Origin: Reticulitermes lucifugus
Taxonomy: Eukaryota; Arthropoda; Insecta; Blattodea; Rhinotermitidae
Reading direction: 5' to 3'
NCBI GenBank assembly: GCA_026260175.1
Contig: JAKCWW010009355.1
Location: forward strand, 479-24,021
DNA length: 23,543 bases
This document shows, in pieces, positions 1 through 10,795 of the stretch. The notes under the pieces are model-generated. The model did not search any database. It saw only the letters and a list, made by a program, of their open reading frames with translations, and was not told the origin of the DNA. Position numbers and translations under genes: made by a program. Every line of letters begins with the position of its first letter. Positions within the stretch are counted from its first letter, which is position 1.

Positions 1-52
1 CAACCTCCTGGACCCCTCAGGGCCTGTCTAGGCCTGTAATGGGGTTGCTTTA
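1..52 (+). repeat. 3' end of a tRNA-type SINE copy
   Basis: Bases 1-52 (CAACCTCCTGGACCC... to GGGGTTGCTT) closely match the 3' end of the full SINE at 2071-2362 (CAACCTCCTGGAACCC... to GGGATTGCTT). The 5' part of this copy lies outside the window. Confidence 0.75.
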
Positions 53-183
53 CCTTTTTACATGTTGTAGTGGATACTAAATTCTGAAAGCAATAAAAAT
101 TTAGTTGTGTCTGACACATTTCAATATAGTTTATGTTATCACAATGGAATGTTCAGAATAACTGTTAACTGGGTTGGTACCTA

Positions 184-400
184 AATTTTAGCACATGGTT
201 TATGAAAAATGTATTACTTGAAGAGAAAAGATAAAATTATGAAACAAATGGCATCACGTGTGAAATAGAAGATTATGCAGCATGTCTTTAAAAAAATGCA
301 GTAAATTTCCTTGTTGCCTAAATATATAAAACTAATTTCTCGGGGTGTTTATAAATGTGCGTTCCCATATGCAAATGTAGGTCATTTAAAGGTTAAACCT
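184..400 (+). repeat. ~200-bp interspersed repeat, copy 1
   Basis: This copy begins TTTTAGCACATGGTTTATGA and ends near GGTCATTTAAAGGTTAA. The same start, core (TTATGCAGCATGTCTT, GCAGTAAATTTCCTTGTTG) and end recur at 1900-2073 (inverted), 20088-20302 (direct) and 22735-22845 (inverted, partial). It codes for nothing obvious. A small non-autonomous element is the likely explanation. Confidence 0.7.
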
Positions 401-423
401 TCCACAAATGCTGTTGTCTGTAT

Positions 424-455
424 TGTGTGTGTGTGTGCATGCGCGTGCGCACGCA
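424..455. repeat. Alternating purine-pyrimidine tract (GT)n/(GC)n
   Basis: Thirty-two bases alternate strictly between pyrimidine and purine: (TG)7, then CATGCGCGTGCGCACGCA. Such a tract has Z-DNA-forming potential. It is a simple-sequence repeat with no evidence of function. Confidence 0.8.
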
Positions 456-529
456 AGCAAGCATGTGTGCACATCTACATTTCTAATAAATAATAAAATA
501 CTAATACACACTGAGGATATTATTCTGAT

Positions 530-1899
530 ATAACCACTTTCTACATATGTTTAATCAACAACACCCCAAAAAAAGCATATGAAATGAAAATGCAGACCTA
601 AAAATTCTATAAAATACATATAAATAAAAATATAAACAGCTATGGAGCCTGCTGGAATGTGATGGTTCACTCATATGGCTAAAATTATATAAGAAACACA
701 CATGGCCAGCCTGTACGAAAGACAATGTGCATGGACATGTGAAACCACACGCCCCACCAAGTCCTGTTCTCTTTATCTCTTGCGTCAAAGCACTCCTTCC
801 TTCCAAGCATATTCACATAACACTAAACTGATTTTAGTAACTAAGACAATTTGTTGTTGGCAAGGAGTAAGCTATTGAGCAACCAAGTGCTTGTTGAACT
901 GGGATTTTCAAACAAAAATATAAAGATAATTTACAATACGTGCTTCTGAAATTCTAAGCACTAAGGTAACCTGGTACCCAGGATTTTTTGGGCCATTTTA
1001 TAATATATGAGTTTGTGCCACCACATACAAAAATTAGAAGTCAGGATGGAACAAAACAAAAGGGAAAATAAAACAAAGGAAATGAAATAAAAAGGAAAAA
1101 AATGGAAAAGGAAACAAAAGAAATGAGGACAGACTGCAAATGCATATGTATTTACCTCTATTGGTGCAATGCATATATGTTGGCTCAAACTGTAATAACT
1201 TAGTGTCAATAGACTTCTACTTTGCACTTACAATGGAATGTCTACGTAGCAAGAACTGTCTGGACACAATCCTTAATCCTTATCGTTCCAGAAAAGGGAC
1301 TTTAAATCTCCCAGTATACCAACATCTTACCCGCATTTAAACTTGCTAGTAACATTTCTGTCACCCTGTCATCTGTGAATACACAATTATAAATCTCCCA
1401 TCCTCCAGGGACAGTGGTAATATTTCAACTCGAGGGTAATGGCATTAGTACTAAAAAAATGCTCCACTTGGCCAACTTGAAAGCTGTTTGGCACTACATT
1501 CCCCCCAGCATAGTTAGCTGCCCTCTGCCACTGATGATCATGTCTATAATGGCCAGAGCGGTCGATATACTGAGATCAGGAAGAAAGAACACCACAAGCA
1601 CATCAACTTCAGACAACCCAATAAGCTGGATGGCCTAGACTTCAGCAGGTCATGGACACCTATTATTCACCACCTGAGACAGCACAGGAGGAATCCCCAG
1701 GATGGTTAATTTGTTTCCCCCCGTCACTCCCACCACTTCAGCAGAACGGCATCCCAGATGACTCAAGTTGCCTGAGGGGATACTGATTTTCATTGTAATT
1801 TTACCTTTATTTCCCCCTGCCAGTATTATTGTACCAGCATGCTGCACACATTATTGCATCCCCAATGACACTACAAAATCTCAGCACTTCAGTGTCGAT
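530..1899. other. No supported gene; partly open but unassigned stretch
   Basis: I see no exon with convincing splice sites. From about 1340 to 1890 stop codons are unusually sparse in one plus frame (1397-1636) and one minus frame (1650-1847). Neither product is one I recognise, and both are interrupted soon after. It may be a decayed repeat. The remainder is AT-rich with A-rich runs (1060-1120). Confidence 0.4.
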
Positions 1900-2073
1900 A
1901 ACTAACCTTTCAAAAGACCCGTATTTGCATATGCAAATGAGTGTAAAAGACACAAGGAAATTTACTGCATTTTTAAGACACTGCATAATCTCTTGTTCTA
2001 TTTTCCACATAATGCTGTTTTAACTTTTTCTGTTCAAATAATACATTTTTCATAAACCATGTGCTAAAATGTG
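1900..2073 (-). repeat. ~200-bp interspersed repeat, copy 2 (inverted, internally deleted)
   Basis: Read on the minus strand it starts ACATTTTAGCACATGG and ends GGTCTTTTGAAAGGTTA, matching copy 1 but lacking about 35 bases in the middle. It contains a perfect 16-bp palindrome ATTTGCATATGCAAAT at 1923-1938 with two octamer-like ATGCAAAT arms. It abuts the SINE that starts at about 2071. Confidence 0.7.
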
Positions 2074-2362
2074 GGGCACACAGTGGCGCAGTTGGTTGAG
2101 GCACTGCGCTACAACCCGGAAGGTCGCGGGTTCGATTCCCGATGGTGTCACTGACATAATCCTTTCAGTCGCACTATGGCTCTGGGTTCGACTCAGCCTC
2201 TAACAGAAATTAGTACCTGGAATATTTCCTGGGGGGTAAAGGCGGCAGGTGCGTAGGGCTGACAACCTTTAACACCTTCATGTGCCAATTGTCTAGAAAT
2301 CTGGGAGCCTCAACCTCCTGGAACCCTAAGGGCCTGTCCAGGCCTGTAATGGGATTGCTTTT
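2071..2362 (+). repeat. tRNA-derived SINE (full length)
   Basis: The head is tRNA-like with an RNA polymerase III A box (TGGCGCAGTTGG, 2084-2095) and B box (GGTTCGATTCC, 2129-2139). It is followed by a non-tRNA body (GGTAAAGGCGGCAGGTGCGT...) and the 3' segment also present at 1-52. The layout resembles SINEs known in termites and cockroaches; the exact family is not verified. The head does not fold into a proper tRNA with acceptor-stem pairing, so it is not annotated as a tRNA gene. Confidence 0.85.
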
Positions 2363-2929
2363 TCATGTGCTAAAAAGTACATACCAACCCGTTTGGATAG
2401 AAGTTATACACTACTCCCCAGCCACCCACCCTTCTACATGCCTACCAGTATACCAAAGTCCCATCCAGTGAATACCACTACCATTCCCATCATCATCTCA
2501 CGATCCCTAACACTCATACCCATAAAATGCATGCATATCATCTGGCACAGCTATTCTTCTTTAACTGCCTGACCCTGCAGAGGAATGCACTATGACCCAT
2601 CAATGTGTCTATAACTATTTACCAGTCAACATGATGTAACATCTCAGAAGACTCGAATCTCCAACATAATACAATGTAGGTAACCATGATGAAAATAAAA
2701 CATGGACAAAAGTGGCACAACATTTACCACATATAACGTCACCTGATGATTACAAAGGTGAAGAGCATACTGGGGTTTTATACTTTGTTTGCATTGATGG
2801 TATATTTAACTAATACAGGGCATTCCAACAACCATGGCAAACAAATATGGCTCACCCACAACACTGCACCACTAAACACTGAATAATGTGCGCAAATCAA
2901 ACAGATTCTGACAGAAATTTAACACACAC
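2363..2929. other. Non-coding, nothing recognised
   Basis: This AT-rich stretch downstream of the minus-strand exon at 2930-3061 shows no further exon with a plausible acceptor and open frame. It is probably intron of the unrecognised gene. Confidence 0.4.
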
Positions 2930-3061
2930 CTTGATAGCATCCATATCCACGGTGGAGGGAAGATCATCTGGCTCAGAGTCCTCATCAGCTGGGCGATGAA
3001 TCACTGCACTCCATGCAGAACTTGTGAGCAATGGCAATGCATCATTTGACACTGCCCCATA
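2930..3061 (-). CDS. Next coding exon of the same unrecognised minus-strand gene
   Basis: On the minus strand the acceptor is gtatgtaatttcag|TATGGG and the donor is ATCAAG|gtgtgtg. The 132 nt give 44 codons, again phase 0 to phase 0, after a 154-nt intron. The product reads YGAVSNDALPLLTSSAW, then SAVIHRPADEDSEPDDLP and STVDMDAIK. A tyrosine motif and a di-leucine sit near an acidic stretch, as in some cytosolic sorting tails, but this is only resemblance. Two exons with matching phases and good splice sites support a real gene whose later exons lie further left or outside the window. Confidence 0.6.
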
Positions 3062-3215
3062 CTGAAATTACATACACACATCATGGTGTGCGTGCAATCA
3101 CAGATTTTACACACACATTCTGGTAATACTACATCCATAAGAACACAATCTGAATTCATTATTATTTTAACATTGTGTTATGACACAATACAAAAATTGA
3201 ACTTCAAAACCTCAC

Positions 3216-3359
3216 CTTTTTAACATCGCTGGTAGATGTTCTGCGATTGGTGATGTCTTCTCCCCCACCCTCGTACTGCGTATTTGTATAAACTGGTGAT
3301 GTTTTATCTAGCTGGGGCATGCTGTAAAGTTCCATGCAGCTTTTACTGGAACAGCATTC
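3216..3359 (-). CDS. Coding exon of an unrecognised minus-strand gene
   Basis: On the minus strand the acceptor is ttctcattgcag|GAATGC and the donor is AAAAAG|gtgagg. The 144 nt give 48 codons, phase 0 at both ends, and only this frame is open. It contains MELYSMPQLDKTSPVYTNTQ, an acidic YEGGGED patch and a basic NRRTSTSDVKK end. The internal ATG at residue 9 could be the true start if the upstream exon is non-coding. Composition is hydrophilic, like a disordered N-terminal tail. I do not recognise the family. Confidence 0.6.
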
Positions 3360-4355
3360 CTGCAATGAGAAACTGAACATTATTTCCCATTCTGTACATG
3401 ACAATACAGTAATCTCACAAAAGTTTTCAAATGTTAGCAAAGAGAATTTTTCATGTCCTGTGTGAATGTGCCACCAGCATGGTCACAGCGAGAATGGGTA
3501 GGTCTTGGCTTTATACAACCAAGATGTTGGTATGCTATACCATTGTGTACCGCCAAACAGAAGCCCAACATTTCATGCTGTGTCTTCCAGACAATAGGGA
3601 GATGAAGGTATTCTGTAAATAAGAATTGCAATATCTACTGTCCTCTTTTTGTATGGTTTTCATTGTGTATTATGTCACCGACAGGACACTAGTCCAAACA
3701 TTTTGCCAGAAGACTGTTTGTGTTCCAGTACATGACTCCATAACCTATATCAGCCAAAAGGAATGCCAAGAGTCCCATTACATGGACAAAAGGGAAAACG
3801 CTCTCCCACAAAGGTGGAGGCACGGGCATTCAACAAAAGCAAATAATTCTACAATTTGATTTAAAGGTCACACAATACAGGTTCACATGCCAAACATCTG
3901 CTGGAAATTCACCTCTCTTTAATTACAAATCCAGACTGGTTAACTTCATAACAATCAGGAAATTTAACAAGCATAGTTGGAAAGAGAGATTTGTAAAACA
4001 AAAGGCTAACATTTACACATACATGAAACAATTCAAATGTATTACAATAACGTCCAGGAACTTATCTGAAAATTTTTGAAATTCTTGTCGGGGTAAAAGA
4101 CAAGTGAAATCATACAATTTTTGGACCAGCTACAAAACAACACTAATGCAGATAGAACAGAACTCATCCTAACACTAGGTGCACATACAGTAACATCTGC
4201 AGGCTCATTTGTTGTTGATTTCAAAGCTCTAACATGTGTTAGTGTGAAGTAATGTCCTGTGAAGTGAACTGTGTGTTGTGCCCTCTGTGATTACTACTCC
4301 TTCTGAAAATGACAGACTTTAAAGAACCTTCAACATGTTAAGAACAAAAGCAAGT
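3360..4355. other. Non-coding, nothing recognised
   Basis: Short open frames occur on both strands, but none has splice sites, family resemblance or consistent codon use. It would be intron of the minus-strand gene if the upstream exon at 12664 is real. Confidence 0.4.
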
Positions 4356-4359
4356 CTCC

Positions 4360-4800
4360 TCAGCTGACACAATCTTCATCTCCATACCCAAAGAAGGCCA
4401 GACAAGCTTGTTCCAGTGTGAAGTTCATGCTGATTTTTTTCTAACGTGCATAGAATTGTTAACCACAAATTTGTTCCATAGGAACACCCTGTGAACCAAC
4501 ATTTCTGTGCAGATGTTCTACAATGCCTATGGAAAAATGTGCAGCATGAATGACCAAGAAATGGAACACTGCAGAATGGTTTATCTGCCACAGCAATGCT
4601 TCTGATCACTCTGCTTTGCGCATAAATTTCCATCCAATAATGACATCAGCATGGTTCAAAAATAATCACAGCCTACAGCCTACACTTGCGGAGCTCGAAA
4701 AAGAAGATGTTAGTAAATGCTTCCAACAATAGCACAATCTCTGGGCCTGCTGCATCAAGTCAATAGCAGACTACTGTGAAGTGGACAGCATGGAATATCA
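4360..4800 (+). pseudogene. Decayed mariner-type transposase, C-terminal half
   Basis: Translated pieces across frames follow the order of a mariner transposase: SPYPKKARQACSSVKFMLIFF (4380-4440), HKFVP then HPVNQHFCADVLQCLW, KKWNTAEWFICHSNASDHSA (the position of the family's WFLHHDNAPAHSA catalytic-Asp motif) and DVSKCFQQ...LWACCIKSIADYCE (family: KCFQQW..RW.KCI.S.GDYFEGD). Several stops and frameshifts break it, and HHDNA has become CHSNA. It is an inactive relic. No terminal inverted repeats were identified. Confidence 0.8.
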
Positions 4801-5257
4801 AGTAAATTCTCTTATTAGGAAAAAATTGTCTGGAAATCTTATGATCACACGTCATATAGCAATAACAAAGATGACCGGGGAAAGGGAAAAAATAATGCAA
4901 ACAGTAGAAATGATAACTGAGAGACCCTTAGCTGGTTTAAAAAATAAAAAATGAAAAGCATGAGACATGTAATTTCAGTACCAGAGTTAAGTGATTACTT
5001 CTTACAGGAGAAGATCAAACAACCATGTGGATAGAATGAGTTAAGACACACTGCTGAAGACAGCATGCAATTATAAACATACAGCAGTAAGGCTCACAGA
5101 GTTTTAACAGTATCACACCATGTTACAGCGGTAAGAAATTACCAACATTTTCAGAGAACTTGCACAATCTTCTTAGAGTTAAAGTGACAGAAAAGAATCA
5201 AAACGTTAACAGGAATGTTGATATAGGAATGTTGCAAACTGCACCGCATGCCTAGCA
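4801..5257. other. Unassigned; may include degraded LINE sequence
   Basis: There is no clear coding signal. It lies immediately upstream of the LINE reverse-transcriptase relic and could contain its more decayed 5' part, but I cannot support that from translations. Confidence 0.3.
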
Positions 5258-5760
5258 CATATTAAGCTCGTCAGCTCCAAACTCCTGTCCCAAATACTAA
5301 ATTAAAACTGTATCAAACTCTAATATGACCCACACTGACCTATGGGTTAGCAACTTGGACAATGACCACAGAAGTAACAAACACCCTCAGAATATTTGAA
5401 ACATAGATTGTAAGAAAAATATATGGACCCATAAAAGAAGAAGAATGCTGGAGAATAAGAACAAACAAGGAAATAAAGGACATATTACAAGGGAAAGACA
5501 TAATACAATTTACAAAATCCCTCCAAGATGGCATGGTCATGTTGAAAGAATGCAAAACCAAAGAATGCCAAAACAAACTGCAACAAGTATAATGGAAGGA
5601 ACAAGGAAAAGAGGACAGCCATGTAAAAGATGGACAAATGAGGTTGAAGAGGGCTTAAATAAATGGGAATGAAAAACAGGCACGCAATGGCCACAGACTG
5701 TCAGGAATGGAGCAAGACTACTGGAAACCAAGGCCCACAACAAACTGTAGCACTTGAGAA
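5258..5760 (+). pseudogene. Non-LTR retrotransposon relic, C-terminal end of the reverse-transcriptase ORF
   Basis: Pieces in order are KLKLYQTLI*PTLTYGLATWT, NTLRIFET*IVRKIYGPI and EECWRIRTNKEI, then in another frame RWHGHVERMQNQRMPKQ, TRKRGQPCKRWTNEVEEGLN. These match the common insect non-LTR pattern 'TYG.E.WTLT...LR.FE..ILRKIYGP...RIR.N.E' followed by 'RW.GHV.RM...R.PK', 'GRP..RW.D.VEEDL'. Two internal stops and one frameshift show it is dead. Confidence 0.8.
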
Positions 5761-5849
5761 GAAAAAGACATAGGAATGTTAAGTTGTCCTATGCAAGCCA
5801 TAAAGGCATATGAGGGAGTGGAGGCATAGCTCAACTCTTCCTTAATCTC

Positions 5850-6085
5850 ATCGCTAGATACTGAGTGGCCACTTTACTCCCTAGGAAAGCACTCCTGGTA
5901 CCCACCATAATTGGTGGCTGGGTGGGCCCCAGAACTAATCTGGATGCTTTCAAGAAAAAAAAAAATCTCCTGCCCCTACCAGAAATCAATCCACAAGTCC
6001 TCAGATCTCCAGCCCGCAGACTAGTTGCTGCACTGACTAAGCTAAACCAGCTGGCATATGAAAGTAAGACCGTCACGAACTGTGA
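5850..6085 (+). repeat. Interspersed repeat fragment with GGWVGPR...LD translated motif
   Basis: The plus frame at 5865 reads IIGGWVGPRTNLDAFKKKKN then LLPLPEINPQ...SPARR. This resembles a repeat widespread in arthropod genomes whose translation runs 'GGWVGPRAGLD..(R)KRKI..P.RE.NP..P'. A second fragment of the same kind is at 13535-13725. It is not a host gene. Confidence 0.6.
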
Positions 6086-6089
6086 CTAA

Positions 6090-7886
6090 TCTTGAAAGAA
6101 ACTAACAGTCCCAAACTGTGACTGGTCAGAACAGTGTTAACACAATTATGGTGACAATCAATGGTGCCTCTTTGAAGTCAGACTATAACTAATACTGTCA
6201 TCCTTGGCATGTCTTCACTCAAACACTGATCACGACCAATGTTGCTGATGAACAAAATTGTTTTACCCTTTCGACAGTCCATTCTCTGCTCTTCTAAACA
6301 TAGCAATAAGAAACTTCCGTGAATGACTCAGACGCCTTCTTCATGAAGGTGGAATGAAAATGCACCTCAATAGATTCCCAAATAACATGACACCCACAAG
6401 ACTCTACTAAGAATATGGACAGTTATCAAAAATTTAAAGGCTCGCAGCCTGAATTGTTAACATCAGTTCTTCCAAAGCCAATTCATATTAACAAATGCCT
6501 ACCAACGTATTTTGCTGTCACTGCAGTTCCAACAGGTATCCATGTCTCCAGTTTCCTTTTTTTCATGGTACCTGCAAATGTTGAAATGAAGTTCATCCCA
6601 GTTTAGTAATGCTGGCTTGTCATGTCATCATGATTTGATCATGGTGTACATGACAGTTCAAACACAGAGAAGCACACACTGTACACATTCACACAGGCAT
6701 CTCAGGACTAGATGGAACAATAATATTAAATGCAATTATAACAGCAATAAATTTAAATATGCATTAATGTTAATAGTGATCTTATTTGGTTATTACACAT
6801 ATTTAATACACTTTAAAAGAGTGCACCTACTACATACACTCAATAAATGCTTACTGAAACAATCCCTGAATCATAGATTTCCAGTAATTTCAGCAAGAAG
6901 GAACCCACTTTACATAGGAATATGAAGAACATCATCAGAATGCTAACCTGCCATGATATCCAAAGGTACTAGGTACTGAAAAAAGTGAAGCATTTCCTCT
7001 ACCACGGTAAAATTTTTTGTTCTTAGTACTTGAAACTGAAAACCTAAAAGGAATTTACTACTGGTCCAAACTAATTTTAGACATTTCAGGCACATTCTCA
7101 GTAGTTTTGCATGTGGTGCCAAATATGAGCTCAACTACAAACTAAAGAAATTTGAAAGGGTTAGACAAAGAGTTACATAAATTTTTTACACAAACACAGG
7201 GGTAATTCTTGTCCTGTTTCAGACAGCTGGTGGGAAGGGAGATGGTATTATACCTCTTTATATGCACCCTTCATCCTGGCTGTTTATACACAAGCACTGT
7301 GAGCAAAGAAATGACAAGTGGCAATCATACAGAACTGCACCATAGGAACCAAATAATAAAAACAAACACATTTAACGATTACAATATGCAAATCACCATT
7401 TCTAGATGATATACTTTCATGACTTTCTTCCTGACATGTCCTTTTTCCTCCAAAATAATGGTTCCCGCCTACCAAATCACATCCCTGAAGGCAGTAATCT
7501 TGCACACACACTTGTACATTGTGGAATTCCCTGAATGTAACAGTGATGCCGCAAATATGTAAATAGATCCACACATATACAGGGGCATTATTTTATCTGA
7601 CAAATATCACTAGTCACTCCCAGTTGGCTGACCTAACTCACTTGCCATCTCAATCCCACAATGCATACCTCATGAGGCTGTCAGTTCTTACATGCCACAT
7701 GCAGATAGGACTCCCAGAATGAGGTATTGAAAAACTGGAAAATTTATCTCTTAGGAATCACTAAATTTGAGAAGCCACTTACAAGAATCTGAAATACATT
7801 TCTGGTCTAGACAGGATAATACACCATAAAAAAATACTAACTTCATGTTATTTATCTAACCTTCCTTATGCGTCTTATTATCTATT
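6090..7886. other. Non-coding, nothing recognised
   Basis: A 1.8-kb AT-rich stretch. The longest frames (about 100 codons at 6617-6925, 96 codons at 7284-7574 minus) have low-complexity or random-looking products and no splice-site support. No element ends were identified. Confidence 0.4.
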
Positions 7887-9480
7887 CTATTCTAGTCTAT
7901 TTGAAGCTCCTGCTTCTTCACATGATTTTTCTATTGCCATGATTTCTTTTTCCATTATATCACACTTCTCTGATGTATGGATTTGCTCTAGAAGTCTGTT
8001 ATCTTCACATATCCAATCAAAAAAATTCTTGAACAGGTAAAAGCTAACAACTTTTAAGTGTGTTATTAACACCAGCAATGACTTTACTGTGTCCAATTGC
8101 AGACTATTTCTCATGGCAGTCCACACGAAAGACATCATTGAGAAAATACTCTGTAATGAAGCAGCATAGAGCCTGGTGATGCCAAACAAAAGCTAAAAAG
8201 CATTCCATGTTCTTGAAGCTCATGTGCTGTTCAAATAGCTTAAAACCTTGTCCCCATTCATCATCAACTTTGAATCCATCTTTGTTACAGAACTCCATTC
8301 TTTTTTCTGCAAATAACTTCACATGCATACCCTCATTAATAATATCTTCTGCAATGCTTAATGTAGGGATGAAATTCTTTGTATCATCAATGCAGTTTGT
8401 GACATGCCCAATGAAACCCACTGCTTTCCCATAAGTACACAGAAGAGCTCCGACCATACTTCTATATATCTTACTGCAGTGTCACACAATTCATTCTATT
8501 GGAGTCATCAGACCTTCTCTTGAAGTGCAGTGGGCAAAACTTGAATGTCAATGTAAAGATCGTTCATTTCATCTCGAAAAAAGTAACACGGCAAGGGAAT
8601 CAATTTCTGTCTTTACTCAAAATCATCTTGCCACGTGCCATTCAATTCCGAGTAGAGCATCAAGGAACATCTTCAGCTGTGTTTTCATGATGACAAAGTA
8701 AAAGAATAGCTTCTTGTCACTGAAGAAACCATGTAAAACTAAAGGGCAATTTCCATTGATAAAAATACGCAGCCACTGTGTTATGTTGTCCTAAAATAAT
8801 TCTGCACTTAGTTTACATAGTCACAAAAATATTTCAGTTATTCCATCCTGACTGTGTACTGGTGAAAATACTGGTCTATTTTACTAAACACTGACTGAAT
8901 GTCTACCACAAAGCAGTCGCCAGCAGTATAGACTGCATTACAGATTACATGTGCTGCACAATAAGTCCCTATTACATTTCTATTTAGTTTGTCTTCACAC
9001 CTTCTGAAGACATTCTTTCGTTTCTTTTTTTGCACCCCAAATTTGGCACCAGTGTTGTCTGTGGATACTGCCACAATTTTTTTTCCACAAGTTGGAATAT
9101 TTCTAAGCAGGTAATATGTGTTCAGCTAGCACATCAGTTCTTCCAGGGAGACTAGCAAGTTCCAAAATTTTTGTCAGGATACCTTTCTCTGGACGAAAAT
9201 ATATAAGTATTATTGGTATAATCTTTAGGTCTATCTGGTTTGGTGAATCTAAAGATATTCATATAGATTCTGCTTCATCAAGCTCTTTCACAATATACAT
9301 TTTTTTTTTTTTGCATACGGTGATAAAATATTTGCAATGAGTGCCTTACATTTGTTTTGGACACAAGCGACTTTTTTGTTACGTAACTTCACTATAATGC
9401 TAGTGGTGAAGTCCATGGATTGGAAACTGTAGATATGTTTCACTGCATGATTGGCAAACAAGGCCTCTTCAGTCACGAGC
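7887..9480 (-). pseudogene. hAT-superfamily transposase-like pseudogene
   Basis: Minus-strand pieces run in protein order: ALFANHAVKHIYSFQSMDFT (about 9470-9400), NQIDLKIIPIILIYFRPEKG and TKILELASLPGRTD (about 9230-9130), TNIP-like IPTCGKKIVAVSTDNTGAKF (about 9090-9045), CAAHVICNAVYTAGDCFVVD (about 8970-8905), KIDQYFHQYTVRME (8880-8838), NGNCPLVLHGFFSDKKLFFY (about 8755-8695), and a C-terminal AEKRMEFCNKDGF...DDEWGQGFKLFEQHMSF with LLEQIHTSEK. This is the order of an insect hAT/ZBED-like 'CAAH..HNA.Q.A.D..P.DVE..V.KI...F..YTVR' protein. Multiple frameshifts and stops make it non-functional. The N-terminal zinc finger is missing, apparently cut at the mariner relic next door. Confidence 0.75.
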
Positions 9481-9534
9481 TCTCATTCCATACAGCCCCA
9501 TTCCTTTTCAAGACAAAATAATAAATCCCACGTT

Positions 9535-9990
9535 AAACCACAAAGTGTCATTACATGATGATAAGGTTGGTATGTAATGTGCTATGACTCCTATCAGGAT
9601 TATTCTTTCACCCCTTTCTTAAAAACTTGTCTCATTATGTGAGAGCCTGTGACTTATTTTTCAGCAAGACAGTGCAACAGCTCACATAGAAAACAATTCT
9701 ATGCATTCTTTAGAGAGTTTCTGGTCCTAGAATAATAATAAAACTGTGCTCCCCTCATGTGATTTTCACTTGTGGGGCATGTTAACAGATAAAGCATACA
9801 GTAACAATCCTTACATTGAAGATGATCTGAATGAAATCATTCAGGATGTCATGCCTTAAATTTCACCAGCAGAACTTCAATGTGTAATGAAAAACATCTT
9901 TGTTTTATGCGACAAGCATCTGCAAACTACAGGAAACTACTTCCAGCACCTTCTTTAGACATGGGAAGTAAAAGTGCCATACATCGAACT
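9535..9990 (+). pseudogene. Decayed mariner/Tc1-type transposase, C-terminal part (second lineage)
   Basis: The plus strand reads DDKVGM*CAMTPIRII then YFQQDSATAHIENNSMHSLE (9655-9720), CDFHLWGMLTDKAYSNNPYI, EDDLNEIIQDVMP*ISPAEL and CVMKNIFVLCDKHLQTTGNYFQHLL. It matches insect transposases with 'YFQQDSATAHTA...PDL.P.DF.LWG.LK.KVY.NNP...EDL' endings. QQDSATAH holds the second catalytic Asp. Stops and a frameshift make it inactive. It is clearly a different family from the relic at 4360-4800 (QQDSATAH versus HHDNAPAH-type motif). Confidence 0.8.
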
Positions 9991-10795
9991 AACACTTCCC
10001 AGGACCTTCTTTAAATAAGCAAAATAATTAAAAACCTGATATTAACTGCAATAAATTGAACTAAAATGCATAGACCTTGACTCACAGCAAACTGAAATAG
10101 CAGACACCCCTGCACTGCATGCTGTCATGCAAAACAGTCTCAGTAGTGATGTGAATTCTCCAAATAAGACTGTATTTAGACCCAGCAGCAGAGGCATGTG
10201 GTCAGCATCACATTCCAGCTATCTTTCAATAATGTGAAGTGTTACCACTACCATTAGTACATCAGGCAAAATTCACAGCTGTTTCACATTATACACTAGA
10301 TGTACAACTATCCAAGTTTCTGTCACTCCCTAACCATTGGTACTGGAACGTCTTCCCACACATTCTTGTTAACTATGTTATGCAGATCTTTCTTTAAAAA
10401 TATACAGTTGCTCGGTCTAGAATTTCCGCTTTATGAAACTTGGAAGTTCATTACCATGTTCAATGGGGCCTGCAAATGAACACCATCTCAAGCCAGTTCA
10501 ATCCAGGCCACAACCTCACACCATACATTTCTACTAGCTATTTCCATATTATCCTCTAAACTATGCCTAAGCCTTCTGTGTAGCTTCTTCCTTTAAAGTT
10601 TTCTGATTAAACTTTTGTAATCATTTCTTACCTTCCCTATTAGTAACTCACAATAACATTTTATTTACTGCTTCTATGCAAATCTTCATTTATTCAATCC
10701 GTGTGAGGTCTAATGGTCTCATTTGAGTGATTATGAAAACATATACTCCTTATTGTTATTCACTGTCAATAATGGAGATTTTTATCACTCTGTAT
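9991..10795. other. Non-coding, nothing firm
   Basis: No gene was recognised. The segment at about 10546-10625 (ATTATCCTCTAAACT...) resembles 19966-20050 (GTTATCCTCCATTCT...) loosely, perhaps an old shared repeat. Confidence 0.35.

Noticed and set aside
2071..2150. tRNA gene on the plus strand
   Set aside because: A and B boxes are present, but the head lacks acceptor-stem pairing and is followed by a SINE body that recurs at 1-52.
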